A stretch of DNA of 64,000 nt from Hydrogenophaga sp. IBVHS1 (GTDB lineage Bacteria > Pseudomonadota > Gammaproteobacteria > Burkholderiales > Burkholderiaceae_C), in assembly GCF_002127265.1 (NCBI RefSeq), contig NZ_NFUU01000001.1, positions 310,001-374,000 on the forward strand, given 5' to 3'. A program made the position numbers and the translations under genes. Below are positions 44,844-53,021 of the stretch, piece by piece (position 1 is the stretch's first letter; every line of letters begins with the position of its first letter). The notes beneath the pieces were generated by a model. The model was not told the origin of the DNA and did no database searches. It was given only the letters and a program-made list of their open reading frames with translations.

Positions 44844-46253
44844 TCAAGCCGTGTTTTTGTTCCAGAGCGCGATTTGCTGGGTGACGAAGGCGTTCAGCCC
44901 ACTGAGCCTGCCCACGTTGGCGTCCATGGCGTTGTACTGGGCCAGCAGGCGCACCTCGGCGCGCGCGGCGCGGTCATTCACCTTGTCCTGCTCCTTGCCA
45001 TTGCGCGTCAGCGCATTCTGGATCGCTTCCGAACGGGCGCTGACCACGCCGTCGGAGTCGATCAGGCCCTGCGCGAAGGTCCGGATCTTCAGGCCAAAGC
45101 CCTGTGCGGTGGGGCTCTCGTTGGCCACGGTGAACAACTGCCGCAGGCCTTCATAGTTGGTGGTCAGGGCAGCGTCGAACCGGGTGGCGTTGATGCTCAG
45201 CTCGCCGCCGCTTTTGGCCTCGATGCCGACATCGGCCAGGCGCGAAAACGGGCTGCTGGCGCTGACCGATCGCATCATGCTTCGCAGCGCGTTCTGCAGG
45301 CCGACTGCGGTGGAATCGCCCTGAAGCGCGCCCGCCGCCTTGGAAGTCGGATCGAACTTGGTGGCATCGGCCAGCGTCTTGGTCAGGGTGTTGTAGGCGT
45401 CCACAAAGGCCTGAATGTTCTTGCGCGCACCTTCGGGGTCGATGCTCACGTCGATCTCGACCGGTGCGGTCGTCACCTGCGAGAGCTGCACGGTGAGGCC
45501 GGGCAGGGTGTCGGTCATGCGGTTGGTGGCCGAGACCACGGCTACGCCGTTGATGGTGGCCAGCGCGTTCTGCGCTGTCTGAGTGAGGCCCATGCCAGTG
45601 GCCACGCCCGGGTCGTACGCCAGGCGAGAGAGGCCGGCACCGCCGGACTCTGCGACCTCGATGCGAAAGCCGTTGGCTTCACCGGTGGTGGACGAGCGCA
45701 TCAGCAGGCGTTCGCCCGAGGCGTCGCGCAGCACGGTGGCGCTCACGCCGGCGCCGGCTTCGTTGATGCGGGCAGCAATGGTGGTGAGCGTGTCCTCGCC
45801 GGGGTTGATGGTGATGTTCACCGGCGTGCCGGTGCCAGCGGTGAAGGCGCCGCCTGCCCAGGTGCCGAGCGAGATGGTCATGGTGCCTGCGCCCATGGCG
45901 CTGCCGGTGGCCACGGCGGTGGACGCGGTGGATTGCGCCCGCGCGAGTTGCTGCACCTCAAGCGTGAGCCCGGTGGCGGCGGCACCCGCAGCGGCCGTGA
46001 CGCTCACGGCAGAGGGGTTGGATGAGGTGCTGGTGACCGCATTCCAGCCGGCCGAGGTGGAGAGCTTGGCTGCGGCGTCGCCGAGGGCCGACACCTGGGA
46101 CTTGATGGTGCCGTAGACCGAGAGCCTGGTCTTGAACGAGGTGGCCTGTGTCTCCAGCTGCTTGAGCGGCGCTTTTTCGATCGCGACCAGCTGCGACACG
46201 ATGTTTTGCACATCGAGGCCGCTGCCGATGCCGGGAGATGAGATGGTGGCCAT
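44844..46253 (-). CDS. fliD: Flagellar filament cap protein FliD
   Basis: A 469-residue cap protein. N-terminus ATISSPGIGSGLDVQNIVSQL is the canonical D0 start; the middle is Ala/Thr/Ser-rich and surface-exposed; the C-terminus (...NVGRLSGLNAFVTQQIALW) is the conserved helical D0. FliD pentamers fold flagellin at the tip. The ATG follows GAGGAAG. It is separated from fliC by a 147-nt gap with a stem-loop. Confidence 0.95.
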   Translation of the reverse strand: MATISSPGIGSGLDVQNIVSQLVAIEKAPLKQLETQATSFKTRLSVYGTIKSQVSALGDAAAKLSTSAGWNAVTSTSSNPSAVSVTAAAGAAATGLTLEVQQLARAQSTASTAVATGSAMGAGTMTISLGTWAGGAFTAGTGTPVNITINPGEDTLTTIAARINEAGAGVSATVLRDASGERLLMRSSTTGEANGFRIEVAESGGAGLSRLAYDPGVATGMGLTQTAQNALATINGVAVVSATNRMTDTLPGLTVQLSQVTTAPVEIDVSIDPEGARKNIQAFVDAYNTLTKTLADATKFDPTSKAAGALQGDSTAVGLQNALRSMMRSVSASSPFSRLADVGIEAKSGGELSINATRFDAALTTNYEGLRQLFTVANESPTAQGFGLKIRTFAQGLIDSDGVVSARSEAIQNALTRNGKEQDKVNDRAARAEVRLLAQYNAMDANVGRLSGLNAFVTQQIALWNKNTA

Positions 46254-46320
46254 GTTCGCTTCCTCAGGATGGACGCACCGCACGCGGTTGCATGCGGTCT
46301 GTGCATCCCGCAAAGCCCGA

Positions 46321-46351
46321 GGCGGCGAAAGCAACGGTGTGCTTCGCCGCC
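46321..46351 (-). terminator. Terminator-like stem-loop downstream of fliC
   Basis: GGCGGCGAAAGC (46321-46332) pairs with GCTTCGCCGCC (46341-46351), an 11-bp stem with one bulged A and an 8-nt loop. It lies 50-80 nt beyond the fliC stop on the minus strand but has no T tract, so it may end or merely attenuate transcription into fliD. Confidence 0.5.
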
Positions 46352-46400
46352 CGGGACGCCACGCGCAGGCGCGCGGCGCTTTTGCGGATCGGGAAACCGA

Positions 46401-47192
46401 TCAGCGCAGCAGGGCCAGCACGCCCTGGGGCAGCTGGTTGGCCTGGGCCACCATGGCGGTGCCGGCCTGTTGCAGGATCTGGCCGCGCGACAGGTTGGCG
46501 GTTTCCGTGGCGAAGTCGGCGTCCATGATGCGGCCGCGGGCAGCAGCCTGGTTCTCCGACGCGATGCGCAGGTTGCTCACCACCGATTCAAAACGGTTCT
46601 GCACGGCACCCAGCGTGGCGCGGTTGGTGTTGACCGTGTCCAGGGCGGTGTCGATCAGGCCGATGGCGGCGGTGGCGCCAGCGGTCGTGGCCACAGCACC
46701 GGCGATGGTGGGGGCGGCCGTGGCAGCCACGGCGATCGTGTCCGCTGCGTCAGCGCCCACCTGGAAGGTGATGGCGGCACCGAAGACGGCCGTGCCGTTG
46801 AAGCGGGTGGTGGTGCCCAGGCGGGTCACTTCGGCCACGAGCTGCTGGTATTCCGCGTCGAGGTTGGCCAGGTCACCGGTCTGGTTCACGCCGTTGGCGC
46901 CCTGCACAGCCAGTTCACGCATGCGCTGCAGCGCGTCGCCGATCTTGCCCAGCGCGCCGTCGGCGGTCTGTGCGAAAGAGATCGCGTCGTTGGAGTTGCG
47001 GATGGCCACGTTCATGCCACGCACTTGAGCGTCCATGCGGGTGGCGATGGACAGGCCAGCGGCGTCGTCCTTCGAGCTGTTCACGCGCAGGCCGGAAGAC
47101 AGGCGCTGCATGGAGGTGGAGAGCGAACCGGCCGAGGTGGCCAGGTTGCGTTGTGCATTCAGGGACTGAACGTTCGTGTTGATGGTCGTCAT
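46401..47192 (-). CDS. fliC: Flagellin FliC
   Basis: A 263-residue flagellin: the N-terminal D0/D1 helices (TTINTNVQSLNAQRNLATSAGSL..., partial) and the motif DDAAGLSIATRM, a short Ala/Thr-rich central domain, and the C-terminal D1/D0 with LRIASENQAAARGRIMDADFA and GTAMVAQANQLPQGVLALLR. At 263 residues the variable region is much reduced (D2/D3 nearly absent), giving a slim filament. Single flagellin gene in the window. Its upstream region is unusually long (483 nt). Confidence 0.96.
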   Translation of the reverse strand: MTTINTNVQSLNAQRNLATSAGSLSTSMQRLSSGLRVNSSKDDAAGLSIATRMDAQVRGMNVAIRNSNDAISFAQTADGALGKIGDALQRMRELAVQGANGVNQTGDLANLDAEYQQLVAEVTRLGTTTRFNGTAVFGAAITFQVGADAADTIAVAATAAPTIAGAVATTAGATAAIGLIDTALDTVNTNRATLGAVQNRFESVVSNLRIASENQAAARGRIMDADFATETANLSRGQILQQAGTAMVAQANQLPQGVLALLR

Positions 47193-47675
47193 AACTAACT
47201 CCTAAAGGTGAATAAAAAGTAATCCGGCATTGCTGCCAATCTCAACGCCAGCCAGAAGGCTGGCCGCCATGACCGGAGCTGGGCGTATCTCATCGGCGTA
47301 CCCCCCGGGGGTCTGTCACCGTCTCGCCGCTTGCACTTGCCGGACGACGAACCTGTTTTAGAAGTTCGTTGGTTTCAATTTCGGTGACATGCAGGGATTC
47401 TTTAGCGCTGCTTGTTTTTCATTGCCCCGAACAGGCCGTGCGGAGCCTGTCAGTTCGCCTCTTTCGGCCTCTGGTTCGTGCAAGCCGTCACGAAAGGGCC
47501 GGAACTGAGAACCAAAGGTGTAGGCATTGCGCTGACAACGCCACATTGCGCACCTGACAGCGCTTACAGCGTTTCGCCGATTCAAGAATCTTTACCGCTC
47601 GACACAATTACACACATCGAATCAGCAAACAGCAGGCACTTCGCCAGCAACCAGATTCCACCGAAGGAGCCCCAC
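47193..47675. other. Long intergenic region between fliC and flhD
   Basis: A 483-nt stretch with no supportable gene. It holds the fliC 5' region (including an AT-richer leader at 47193-47225), a GC palindrome-like run at 47299-47312 (ACCCCCCGGGGGT-like), candidate sigma-28 elements on the minus strand and, near flhD, the flhDC leader with GAAGGAG. Master-operon leaders are usually long and carry several regulator sites, which fits the length; no specific regulator site is claimed. Confidence 0.6.
47378..47404 (-). promoter_or_regulatory. Candidate sigma-28 promoter for fliC (weak)
   Basis: On the minus strand TAAAGAAT, 11-nt spacer, ACCGAAAT; spacing as in the other three FliA-like sites, with only partial match to GCCGATAA. 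It lies about 185 nt upstream of fliC. An alternative -10-like GCCGATGA sits closer (47290-47297) but lacks a matching -35. Confidence 0.3.
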
Positions 47676-48017
47676 ATGGACAGCGAACAACTTTTGGCCG
47701 AAATCCGCGAAGCCAATCTGACCTACCTCATGCTGGCGCAGAACCTGATCCGCAAGGACCGCGCCGAAGCCCTTTACCGCCTGGGCGTCACCGAAGAAGC
47801 CGCCGACCTGCTGGGCATGCTCTCCACCGCGCAGCTGCTGAAGATCGCGTCGAGCAACATGCTGCTGTGCCGCTTCCGTGTGGACGACGACCTGGTGTGG
47901 AACCTGCTGACCAGCCACAACGTGAAGAAGGTGGACAACAGCACCACCACGCAACTGCACGCCAGCATCCTGATGGCCGGCAAGTTCGCCGAATCCATGG
48001 CTGCCACCGCCAACTGA
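47676..48017 (+). CDS. flhD: Flagellar transcriptional activator FlhD
   Basis: A 113-residue helical protein: EIREANLTYLMLAQNLIRKDRAEALYRLG (quoted in part) and FRVDDDLVWNLLTSHNV match FlhD. With FlhC it forms the FlhD4C2 master regulator that activates class II flagellar promoters with sigma-70 RNA polymerase. A strong GAAGGAG lies 7 nt before the ATG. flhC follows 42 nt later in the same operon. Confidence 0.96.
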   Translation: MDSEQLLAEIREANLTYLMLAQNLIRKDRAEALYRLGVTEEAADLLGMLSTAQLLKIASSNMLLCRFRVDDDLVWNLLTSHNVKKVDNSTTTQLHASILMAGKFAESMAATAN

Positions 48018-48059
48018 TCTGCCTTCTCTCACTTTCTCATTCTTCTCCAGGAGCCCACC

Positions 48060-48596
48060 ATGGCCGCAGGCAAGAGCATCCTCAACGAATCGCGTGACAT
48101 CGAACGCGCGGTTTCCCTGATTCAGCTCGGTGCGCGCCTCCAGGTGCTGGAGTACGAAACCAGCCTTTCCTACGAACGCCTGTTGCGCCTGTACAAGGAA
48201 GTGGCCGGCAAATCACCTTCCAAGGGCCAATTGCCTTTCTCCACCGACTGGTTCCTGACGTGGCAGCCCAACATCCACGCCTCGTTGTTCCTCAACATCC
48301 ACGAGTACCTCTCCAAGACGAGTGAGCTCGAAGAGATCGACACGGTCATCAAGGCCTTCCGTCTCTACAGCGAACAGATGCAGGCCAGCGCCATCGAGCC
48401 GCTGCTCTCCGTCACCCGCGCCTGGCGCCTGGTGAAGTTCGTCGACAACGGCATGCTCACGCTGACCAAGTGCTCCTGCTGCGGTGGCCACTTCGTGACC
48501 GAGCCCTACGAGAACCGGCATTTCGTCTGCGGCCTGTGCCAGCCACCCGCACGCGCCGGCAAGGGCAACGCCAACGGCGGTCTCCGCCTGCACTGA
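48060..48596 (+). CDS. flhC: Flagellar transcriptional activator FlhC
   Basis: A 178-residue zinc protein; start SILNESRDIERAVSLIQLGAR, middle LPFSTDWFLTWQPNIHASLF, and the zinc-binding Cys set C-S-C-C (TKCSCCGGHF) with FVCGLC near the C-terminus. It supplies DNA contacts in the FlhDC complex. Length is close to the E. coli protein (about 192). A stem-loop follows at 48619. Confidence 0.96.
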   Translation: MAAGKSILNESRDIERAVSLIQLGARLQVLEYETSLSYERLLRLYKEVAGKSPSKGQLPFSTDWFLTWQPNIHASLFLNIHEYLSKTSELEEIDTVIKAFRLYSEQMQASAIEPLLSVTRAWRLVKFVDNGMLTLTKCSCCGGHFVTEPYENRHFVCGLCQPPARAGKGNANGGLRLH

Positions 48597-48618
48597 ACGG
48601 CACCCATATCCAAAACTT

Positions 48619-48646
48619 GAAATGGACCCCGATGTGGGTCCATTTC
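48619..48646 (+). terminator. Terminator-like stem-loop after flhDC
   Basis: A perfect 11-bp stem, GAAATGGACCC (48619-48629) with GGGTCCATTTC (48636-48646) and a 6-nt loop, 23 nt past the flhC stop. Only a short T run follows (GCGTTTA), so termination may be partial. The motA promoter candidate begins 17 nt further on. Confidence 0.7.
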
Positions 48647-48662
48647 GCGTTTATGGGCTGAC

Positions 48663-48689
48663 TCAATCGCCCCTAGAGTTGGTCGATAG
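48663..48689 (+). promoter_or_regulatory. Sigma-28 (FliA) promoter for motA
   Basis: TCAATCGC, 11-nt spacer, GTCGATAG: agrees with the betaproteobacterial FliA pattern TCAA-N15-GCCGATA in all but one -10 position. It lies 64 nt upstream of motA. The same -10 octamer and spacing occur upstream of flgM. Confidence 0.65.
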
Positions 48690-48752
48690 AAAAGGAAACC
48701 CTCCAAGTCACGCGCGTCCGATGGCGTTGCGTCCCCTTTCAGGTTCAAGAAC

Positions 48753-49610
48753 ATGTTCGTCATCATTGGTTTCGTGGTCTCGATGATCTGCATCTTTGGG
48801 GTGTTCATACTCCACGGCGGCAACATCGGCGTGGTGCTCAAGGCCTTGCCCTTCGAGATGACCACCATCCTGGGCGCCGCCCTGGGTGCGTTCCTGATCA
48901 ACAACCAGATGAAAGTGGTCAAGGCCTCGTTCAAGGGCCTGGCCACCTGCTTCAAAGGCAGCCGCTACACCAAGGCCCGCTACATGGAACTGCTCGCGCT
49001 GCAGTTCGACATCCTGCAGAAGGCCCGCAAGGAAGGCCTGATGGCGATCGAGCAGGATGTGGAAAACCCGCACGAATCGGCGCTGTTCAAGAAGTACCCC
49101 ACCATCGCCGCCGACCACCACGTGGTCGAGTTCATCACCGACTACCTTCGCATGATGGTGTCGGGCAACCTCAACGCGCACGAGATCGAGTCGTTGATGG
49201 ACGCGGAGATCGAGACCCACCACCAGGAAGCCCACGCGCCGGTGGCCGCCATCGGCCGCCTGGCGGGTGGCCTGCCCGCCTTCGGCATCGTGGCCGCCGT
49301 GCTCGGTGTGGTGAACACCATGGGCTCGGTGGGCCAGCCGCCCGCCGTGCTGGGCGCCATGATCGGCTCCGCCCTGGTGGGCACCTTCCTCGGCATTCTG
49401 CTGGCCTACGGTGTGTTCGAGCCACTCGGGGGCCTGATGGACCAGAAGGTGGAAGAAAGCGCCAAGGAACTGCTGTGCGTGAAGACCACGCTGCTCTCGA
49501 GCATGCAGGGCTACGCACCCCTCACCGCCATCGAGTTCGGTCGCAAGGTCCTGTTCGCCGACGTGCGACCGACCTTCAGCGAACTCGAAACCCACGTCAA
49601 GAAGAAGTAA
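48753..49610 (+). CDS. motA: Flagellar motor stator protein MotA
   Basis: A 285-residue proton channel subunit with four membrane helices: FVIIGFVVSMICIFGVFIL and ILGAALGAFLI near the N-terminus, and the PAFGIVAAVLGVVNTMGSV/ALVGTFLGILLAYGVFEP pair near the C-terminus, where the conserved Pro residues lie. The cytoplasmic loop between helices 2 and 3 carries the charged residues that meet FliG. motB follows 19 nt later. Confidence 0.96.
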   Translation: MFVIIGFVVSMICIFGVFILHGGNIGVVLKALPFEMTTILGAALGAFLINNQMKVVKASFKGLATCFKGSRYTKARYMELLALQFDILQKARKEGLMAIEQDVENPHESALFKKYPTIAADHHVVEFITDYLRMMVSGNLNAHEIESLMDAEIETHHQEAHAPVAAIGRLAGGLPAFGIVAAVLGVVNTMGSVGQPPAVLGAMIGSALVGTFLGILLAYGVFEPLGGLMDQKVEESAKELLCVKTTLLSSMQGYAPLTAIEFGRKVLFADVRPTFSELETHVKKK

Positions 49611-49629
49611 GGCATCAGGGAATTGCATC

Positions 49630-50664
49630 ATGGCTGGGGACGGCAAAAAACTTCAACCGATCATCGTCAAGCGCATCAAGAAGGGTGGGCATGCGGCGCA
49701 TGGTGGCGCGTGGAAGATTGCGTACGCTGACTTCGTGACCGCCATGATGGCGTTCTTCCTGCTCATGTGGCTGCTGGGTTCCACCGCCAAGGGCGAGTTG
49801 CAGGGCATCGCCAGCTACTTTGCCAACCCGGTCAAGGTCTCACTCATGGGCGGCCCCGGCACCGGCAACAGCAGCAGCATCCTGCCCGGTGGCGGACGCG
49901 ACCTGAGCAAGGCCTTTGGCCAGATGGACAGCGGCGATTCCGAACGCGCGGCCAAGATGCTCGGCGCCCAGATGGCGCGGGCTGAGCAGATGCGCAAGGA
50001 CGATGTGCGCACCGATGCGCTGGAGAGAAAGATCGCCAGCCTGATCAAGAACGATCCCAAGCTCGCGGAATACGGTTCGCAGATCCAGCTCGAGAAGACC
50101 GCCGATGGCCTGCACATCCAGATCGTGGACCAGCAGAACCGCCCTATGTTCGACACCGGCTCGGCACTGGTCAAGCCCTACATGCGCGACATCCTGCGCG
50201 CCATCGGCACCGCGCTCGGCGACGTGGAGAGCCGCATCGCCGTGGCCGGCCACACCGACTCCACACCCTATGGCAGTGGCGAGCGTGGCTACAGCAACTG
50301 GGAGCTCTCTGCAGACCGCGCCAATGCCTCGCGCCGCGAGCTGGTGGCTGGCGGGCTGCCCGCCGACAAGCTGCGCCGCGTGGAAGGCCTGGCCTCCAGC
50401 CGCCTGCTGCGCCCCGAGACACCCAACGACCCGATCAACCGCCGCATCAGCATCGTGGTGATGACGCGTGACGCCGAGGAACGCATGCTGCAAGGCACGG
50501 CGCCAGCCGCCCCCGTGGTGGCGCCCACCCCGGCAACCACCCCGACACCGACACCCAAACCCACCCCCGTGGCTGAGTCGAAGGCCGTCAGCGATGCCCC
50601 CGAGACCGCCGCGCTTCAGATTCCCGTTGAACTGACGAAAACCCCCACACGGCCTGGCGCCTGA
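49630..50664 (+). CDS. motB: Flagellar motor stator protein MotB
   Basis: A 344-residue stator subunit. One membrane helix carries the proton-binding Asp34 (YADFVTAMMAFFLLMWLLGS); the plug helix follows; the OmpA-like peptidoglycan-binding domain shows VAGHTDSTPYGSG, NWELSADRAN and NRRISIVV. The C-terminal tail (about 50 residues) is Pro/Thr/Ala-rich and variable. It lies with motA in one operon, followed by cheY 48 nt on. Confidence 0.96.
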   Translation: MAGDGKKLQPIIVKRIKKGGHAAHGGAWKIAYADFVTAMMAFFLLMWLLGSTAKGELQGIASYFANPVKVSLMGGPGTGNSSSILPGGGRDLSKAFGQMDSGDSERAAKMLGAQMARAEQMRKDDVRTDALERKIASLIKNDPKLAEYGSQIQLEKTADGLHIQIVDQQNRPMFDTGSALVKPYMRDILRAIGTALGDVESRIAVAGHTDSTPYGSGERGYSNWELSADRANASRRELVAGGLPADKLRRVEGLASSRLLRPETPNDPINRRISIVVMTRDAEERMLQGTAPAAPVVAPTPATTPTPTPKPTPVAESKAVSDAPETAALQIPVELTKTPTRPGA

Positions 50665-50712
50665 GATGCCCGCCCCGATTCCCCCCGTTTCTTTCCTCCC
50701 ACGGAGGCTTCC

Positions 50713-51099
50713 ATGACCAGCCCGATGAAATTCCTGATCGTTGACGACTTCTCCACCATGCGCCGCATCGTGCGCAACCTGCTCAAGGAAATTGGCCATG
50801 CCGATGCCGACGAAGCCGAAGACGGCGTTGCCGCGTTGGCGAAGCTGCGCAACGGGGTGTTCAACTTCGTCGTCTCCGACATCAACATGCCCAACATGAA
50901 CGGCTTCGAGCTGCTGGCCGAGATCAAGAAGGACGAAAAGCTCAAGCACCTGCCGGTGCTTATGGTCACGGCCGAAGCCCGCAAGGAAGACATCGTGATG
51001 GCCGCGCAGAACGGCGCAGCCGGCTATATCGTCAAACCCTTCACCAAGGCCACGCTGGAAGACAAGCTCGCGAACATCTTCAAGAAGCTCGGCCTTTGA
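50713..51099 (+). CDS. cheY: Chemotaxis response regulator CheY (motor-binding type)
   Basis: A 128-residue receiver with DD at residues 11-12, phosphoacceptor Asp56 ([13 protein letters not shown]), Thr in LMVTAEA and Lys in YIVKPFT. It is close to the E. coli CheY ([20 protein letters not shown]), so it is the likely FliM-binding regulator. The CheZ gene follows at once. It is the second CheY in the window; that at 3299 lies beside cheA. Confidence 0.97.
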   Translation: MTSPMKFLIVDDFSTMRRIVRNLLKEIGHADADEAEDGVAALAKLRNGVFNFVVSDINMPNMNGFELLAEIKKDEKLKHLPVLMVTAEARKEDIVMAAQNGAAGYIVKPFTKATLEDKLANIFKKLGL

Positions 51100-51113
51100 G
51101 GGAGCACCGCACC

Positions 51114-51728
51114 ATGAACCACCGCGAAGAAGAAGCTGCTTCAGGCAGCCCCGCCATGTTCCACCAGCTCGGCTCCATCACCCGCCAGCTGCATGAGGCC
51201 CTGAAGGAACTGGGCTACACCGACAAGCTCAAGGGCACGGTCGACCAGCTGCCCGACGCGCAGAGCCGCCTCTCGTACATCGCCCGGCTCACAGGCGAGG
51301 CCGCCGAAAAAGTGCTCAACCACGTCGAGCTGGCCAAATCCGAGCAGAGCCTGATTGCTGAACGCGGCCGCCAGCTGAGCGCCACCATCACCCGCGTGCC
51401 CGGCCTGGCGCGTGCCATGCCGGAGCTGCTGGAATGGTCGGAAGAGATGGTGGCCACCAGCGAGAAGACTGACGCCCGCCTGACCGACATCATGATGGCG
51501 CAGGATTTCCACGACCTCACAGGCCAGGTGATCGCCCGCGTGGTGCAACTGGCCGGCACCATCGAAGAACAACTGCTGAGCCTGCTGCTGCAGTCGGCAC
51601 CTGCAGGCCAGCCGGGCCAGGACCACGCCATCGAACTGGCAGGTCCAGTGGTCAACCCGGAAGGTCGCACCGACGTGGTGAGCGACCAGAAGCAGGTAGA
51701 CGACCTGCTGGCCAGCCTGGGCTTCTAA
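51114..51728 (+). CDS. cheZ: CheY-P phosphatase CheZ
   Basis: A 204-residue, long-helix protein. The catalytic segment AQDFHDLTGQVI has Asp134 and Gln138, corresponding to D143 and Q147 of E. coli CheZ; the C-terminal DDLLASLGF is the CheY-binding helix. I chose ATG 51114 with GGGAG upstream over an in-frame TTG at 51096, which would overlap cheY. It pairs with the adjacent cheY. Confidence 0.95.
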   Translation: MNHREEEAASGSPAMFHQLGSITRQLHEALKELGYTDKLKGTVDQLPDAQSRLSYIARLTGEAAEKVLNHVELAKSEQSLIAERGRQLSATITRVPGLARAMPELLEWSEEMVATSEKTDARLTDIMMAQDFHDLTGQVIARVVQLAGTIEEQLLSLLLQSAPAGQPGQDHAIELAGPVVNPEGRTDVVSDQKQVDDLLASLGF

Positions 51729-51834
51729 AGAGCGCAGAGCGCCTGACGTCCGCGAGCCAGCGAGGTGCAGGCCAGAAAAGAGCCCCCGTACCCCGTCTTA
51801 TTCCCCTTTAGTTTTCCGCCCCAACTTCCAGAAT

Positions 51835-51859
51835 CGGTTTCATCGATCGCATGAAACCG
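51835..51859. repeat. Inverted repeat just upstream of flhB
   Basis: CGGTTTCAT (51835-51843) and ATGAAACCG (51851-51859) are perfectly complementary around CGATCGC, itself largely palindromic. It ends 4 nt before the flhB ATG and thus overlaps the ribosome-binding site region, so it could mask translation initiation or bind a regulator. No T run, so not a terminator. Confidence 0.6.
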
Positions 51860-51863
51860 AGCC

Positions 51864-53021
51864 ATGGAATCTTCCAGTCAGGACAAGACCTTACCCGCCA
51901 CCGCGCAGCGCCTGAAAAAGGCCCGCGACGATGGCCAGGTTGCGCGTTCCAAAGATTTGTCCAACCTGGCCGTGCTCGGCGGTGGTGCCCTGGTGCTGCT
52001 GGCCTTCGCGCCCATGGGCTTCGAAAAGCTTCGCACCAGCCTGCGCAACCAGCTGACCTTTGATCATCAGGCCCTGCAGCAGCCCGAGCTGGCCCTGCAA
52101 CGCCTGGTCGACGGTTTCTCGCAAGGCCTCATGCTCTACCTGCCTCTGGGGTTGATCGTGCTCGCCATCGCCATGGCGGCTGTGGTGGCCTCGGGCAGCT
52201 GGGCGCTCAGCACCAAGCCCATCGTCCCCGACCTCAATCGCATCAACCCACTCGCCGGCATCGGCCGGCTGTTCTCCAGACAGCAACTGGTCGACACCGC
52301 CAAGCTCGCCGGCATCACCGCCGTGGTCGGCGTCGTCGCCTGGCAGTTCATCGCCTCGCACGTCGAACGTTTCGGCACCCTCGTCATGCAGCCCCTCGAA
52401 TCCGCGCTCGGCCAGCTTGGCAGCTGGATGACGCTCGGCGTGGGCCTGCTCCTGATGGTGGTGGTGTTCTTTGCCGTCATCGACGTGCCCGCGCAGAAGT
52501 TTCTGCACAACCACCGCCTGCGCATGTCGCACGACGAAGTGAAACGCGAGCACAAGGAAGCCGAAGGCGACCCGCATGTGAAGTCCCAGCGGCGCGCGCG
52601 TCAGCGCGAAATGGCCCAGCGCAACAGCGTGGGTGCCGTGCCCAGGGCCGACCTGGTGGTGATGAACCCGACCCACTACGCCGTGGCGATCCGCTACGAC
52701 GAAGCGTCCATGAACGCGCCGCGCGTCATCGCCAAGGGCGCCGACCTCATCGCCATGAAGATCCGCGACGTGGCGCGCGAGCACAAGGTGCCGGTGCTGC
52801 AGTCGCCCATGCTGGCGCGCGCGCTGTATGCCCACGCCGAGATCGACAACGAAATTCCATCGGCCCTCTTCACCGCCGTCGCCCAGGTGCTGGCCTACGT
52901 CTACCAGCTCAAGGCCGCCATGAAGGGCGTGGGCGCCATGCCTGGCGACATGCCCACGCCGCAGGTGCCGCCCGAACTCGATCCGCATTTCAAGAAACCC
53001 GCCCCGGAGGCCTCTGAATGA
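51864..53021 (+). CDS. flhB: Flagellar export switch protein FlhB
   Basis: A 385-residue export apparatus protein with four membrane helices in residues 35-210 and the cytoplasmic domain containing the autocleavage motif N268-P-T-H271 (VVMNPTHYAVAIRY). Cleavage switches export from hook to filament substrates. It lacks an obvious AGGAG and has an inverted repeat in its leader. It starts the flhB-flhA-flhF-flhG-fliA operon and overlaps flhA by 4 nt. Confidence 0.97.
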   Translation: MESSSQDKTLPATAQRLKKARDDGQVARSKDLSNLAVLGGGALVLLAFAPMGFEKLRTSLRNQLTFDHQALQQPELALQRLVDGFSQGLMLYLPLGLIVLAIAMAAVVASGSWALSTKPIVPDLNRINPLAGIGRLFSRQQLVDTAKLAGITAVVGVVAWQFIASHVERFGTLVMQPLESALGQLGSWMTLGVGLLLMVVVFFAVIDVPAQKFLHNHRLRMSHDEVKREHKEAEGDPHVKSQRRARQREMAQRNSVGAVPRADLVVMNPTHYAVAIRYDEASMNAPRVIAKGADLIAMKIRDVAREHKVPVLQSPMLARALYAHAEIDNEIPSALFTAVAQVLAYVYQLKAAMKGVGAMPGDMPTPQVPPELDPHFKKPAPEASE

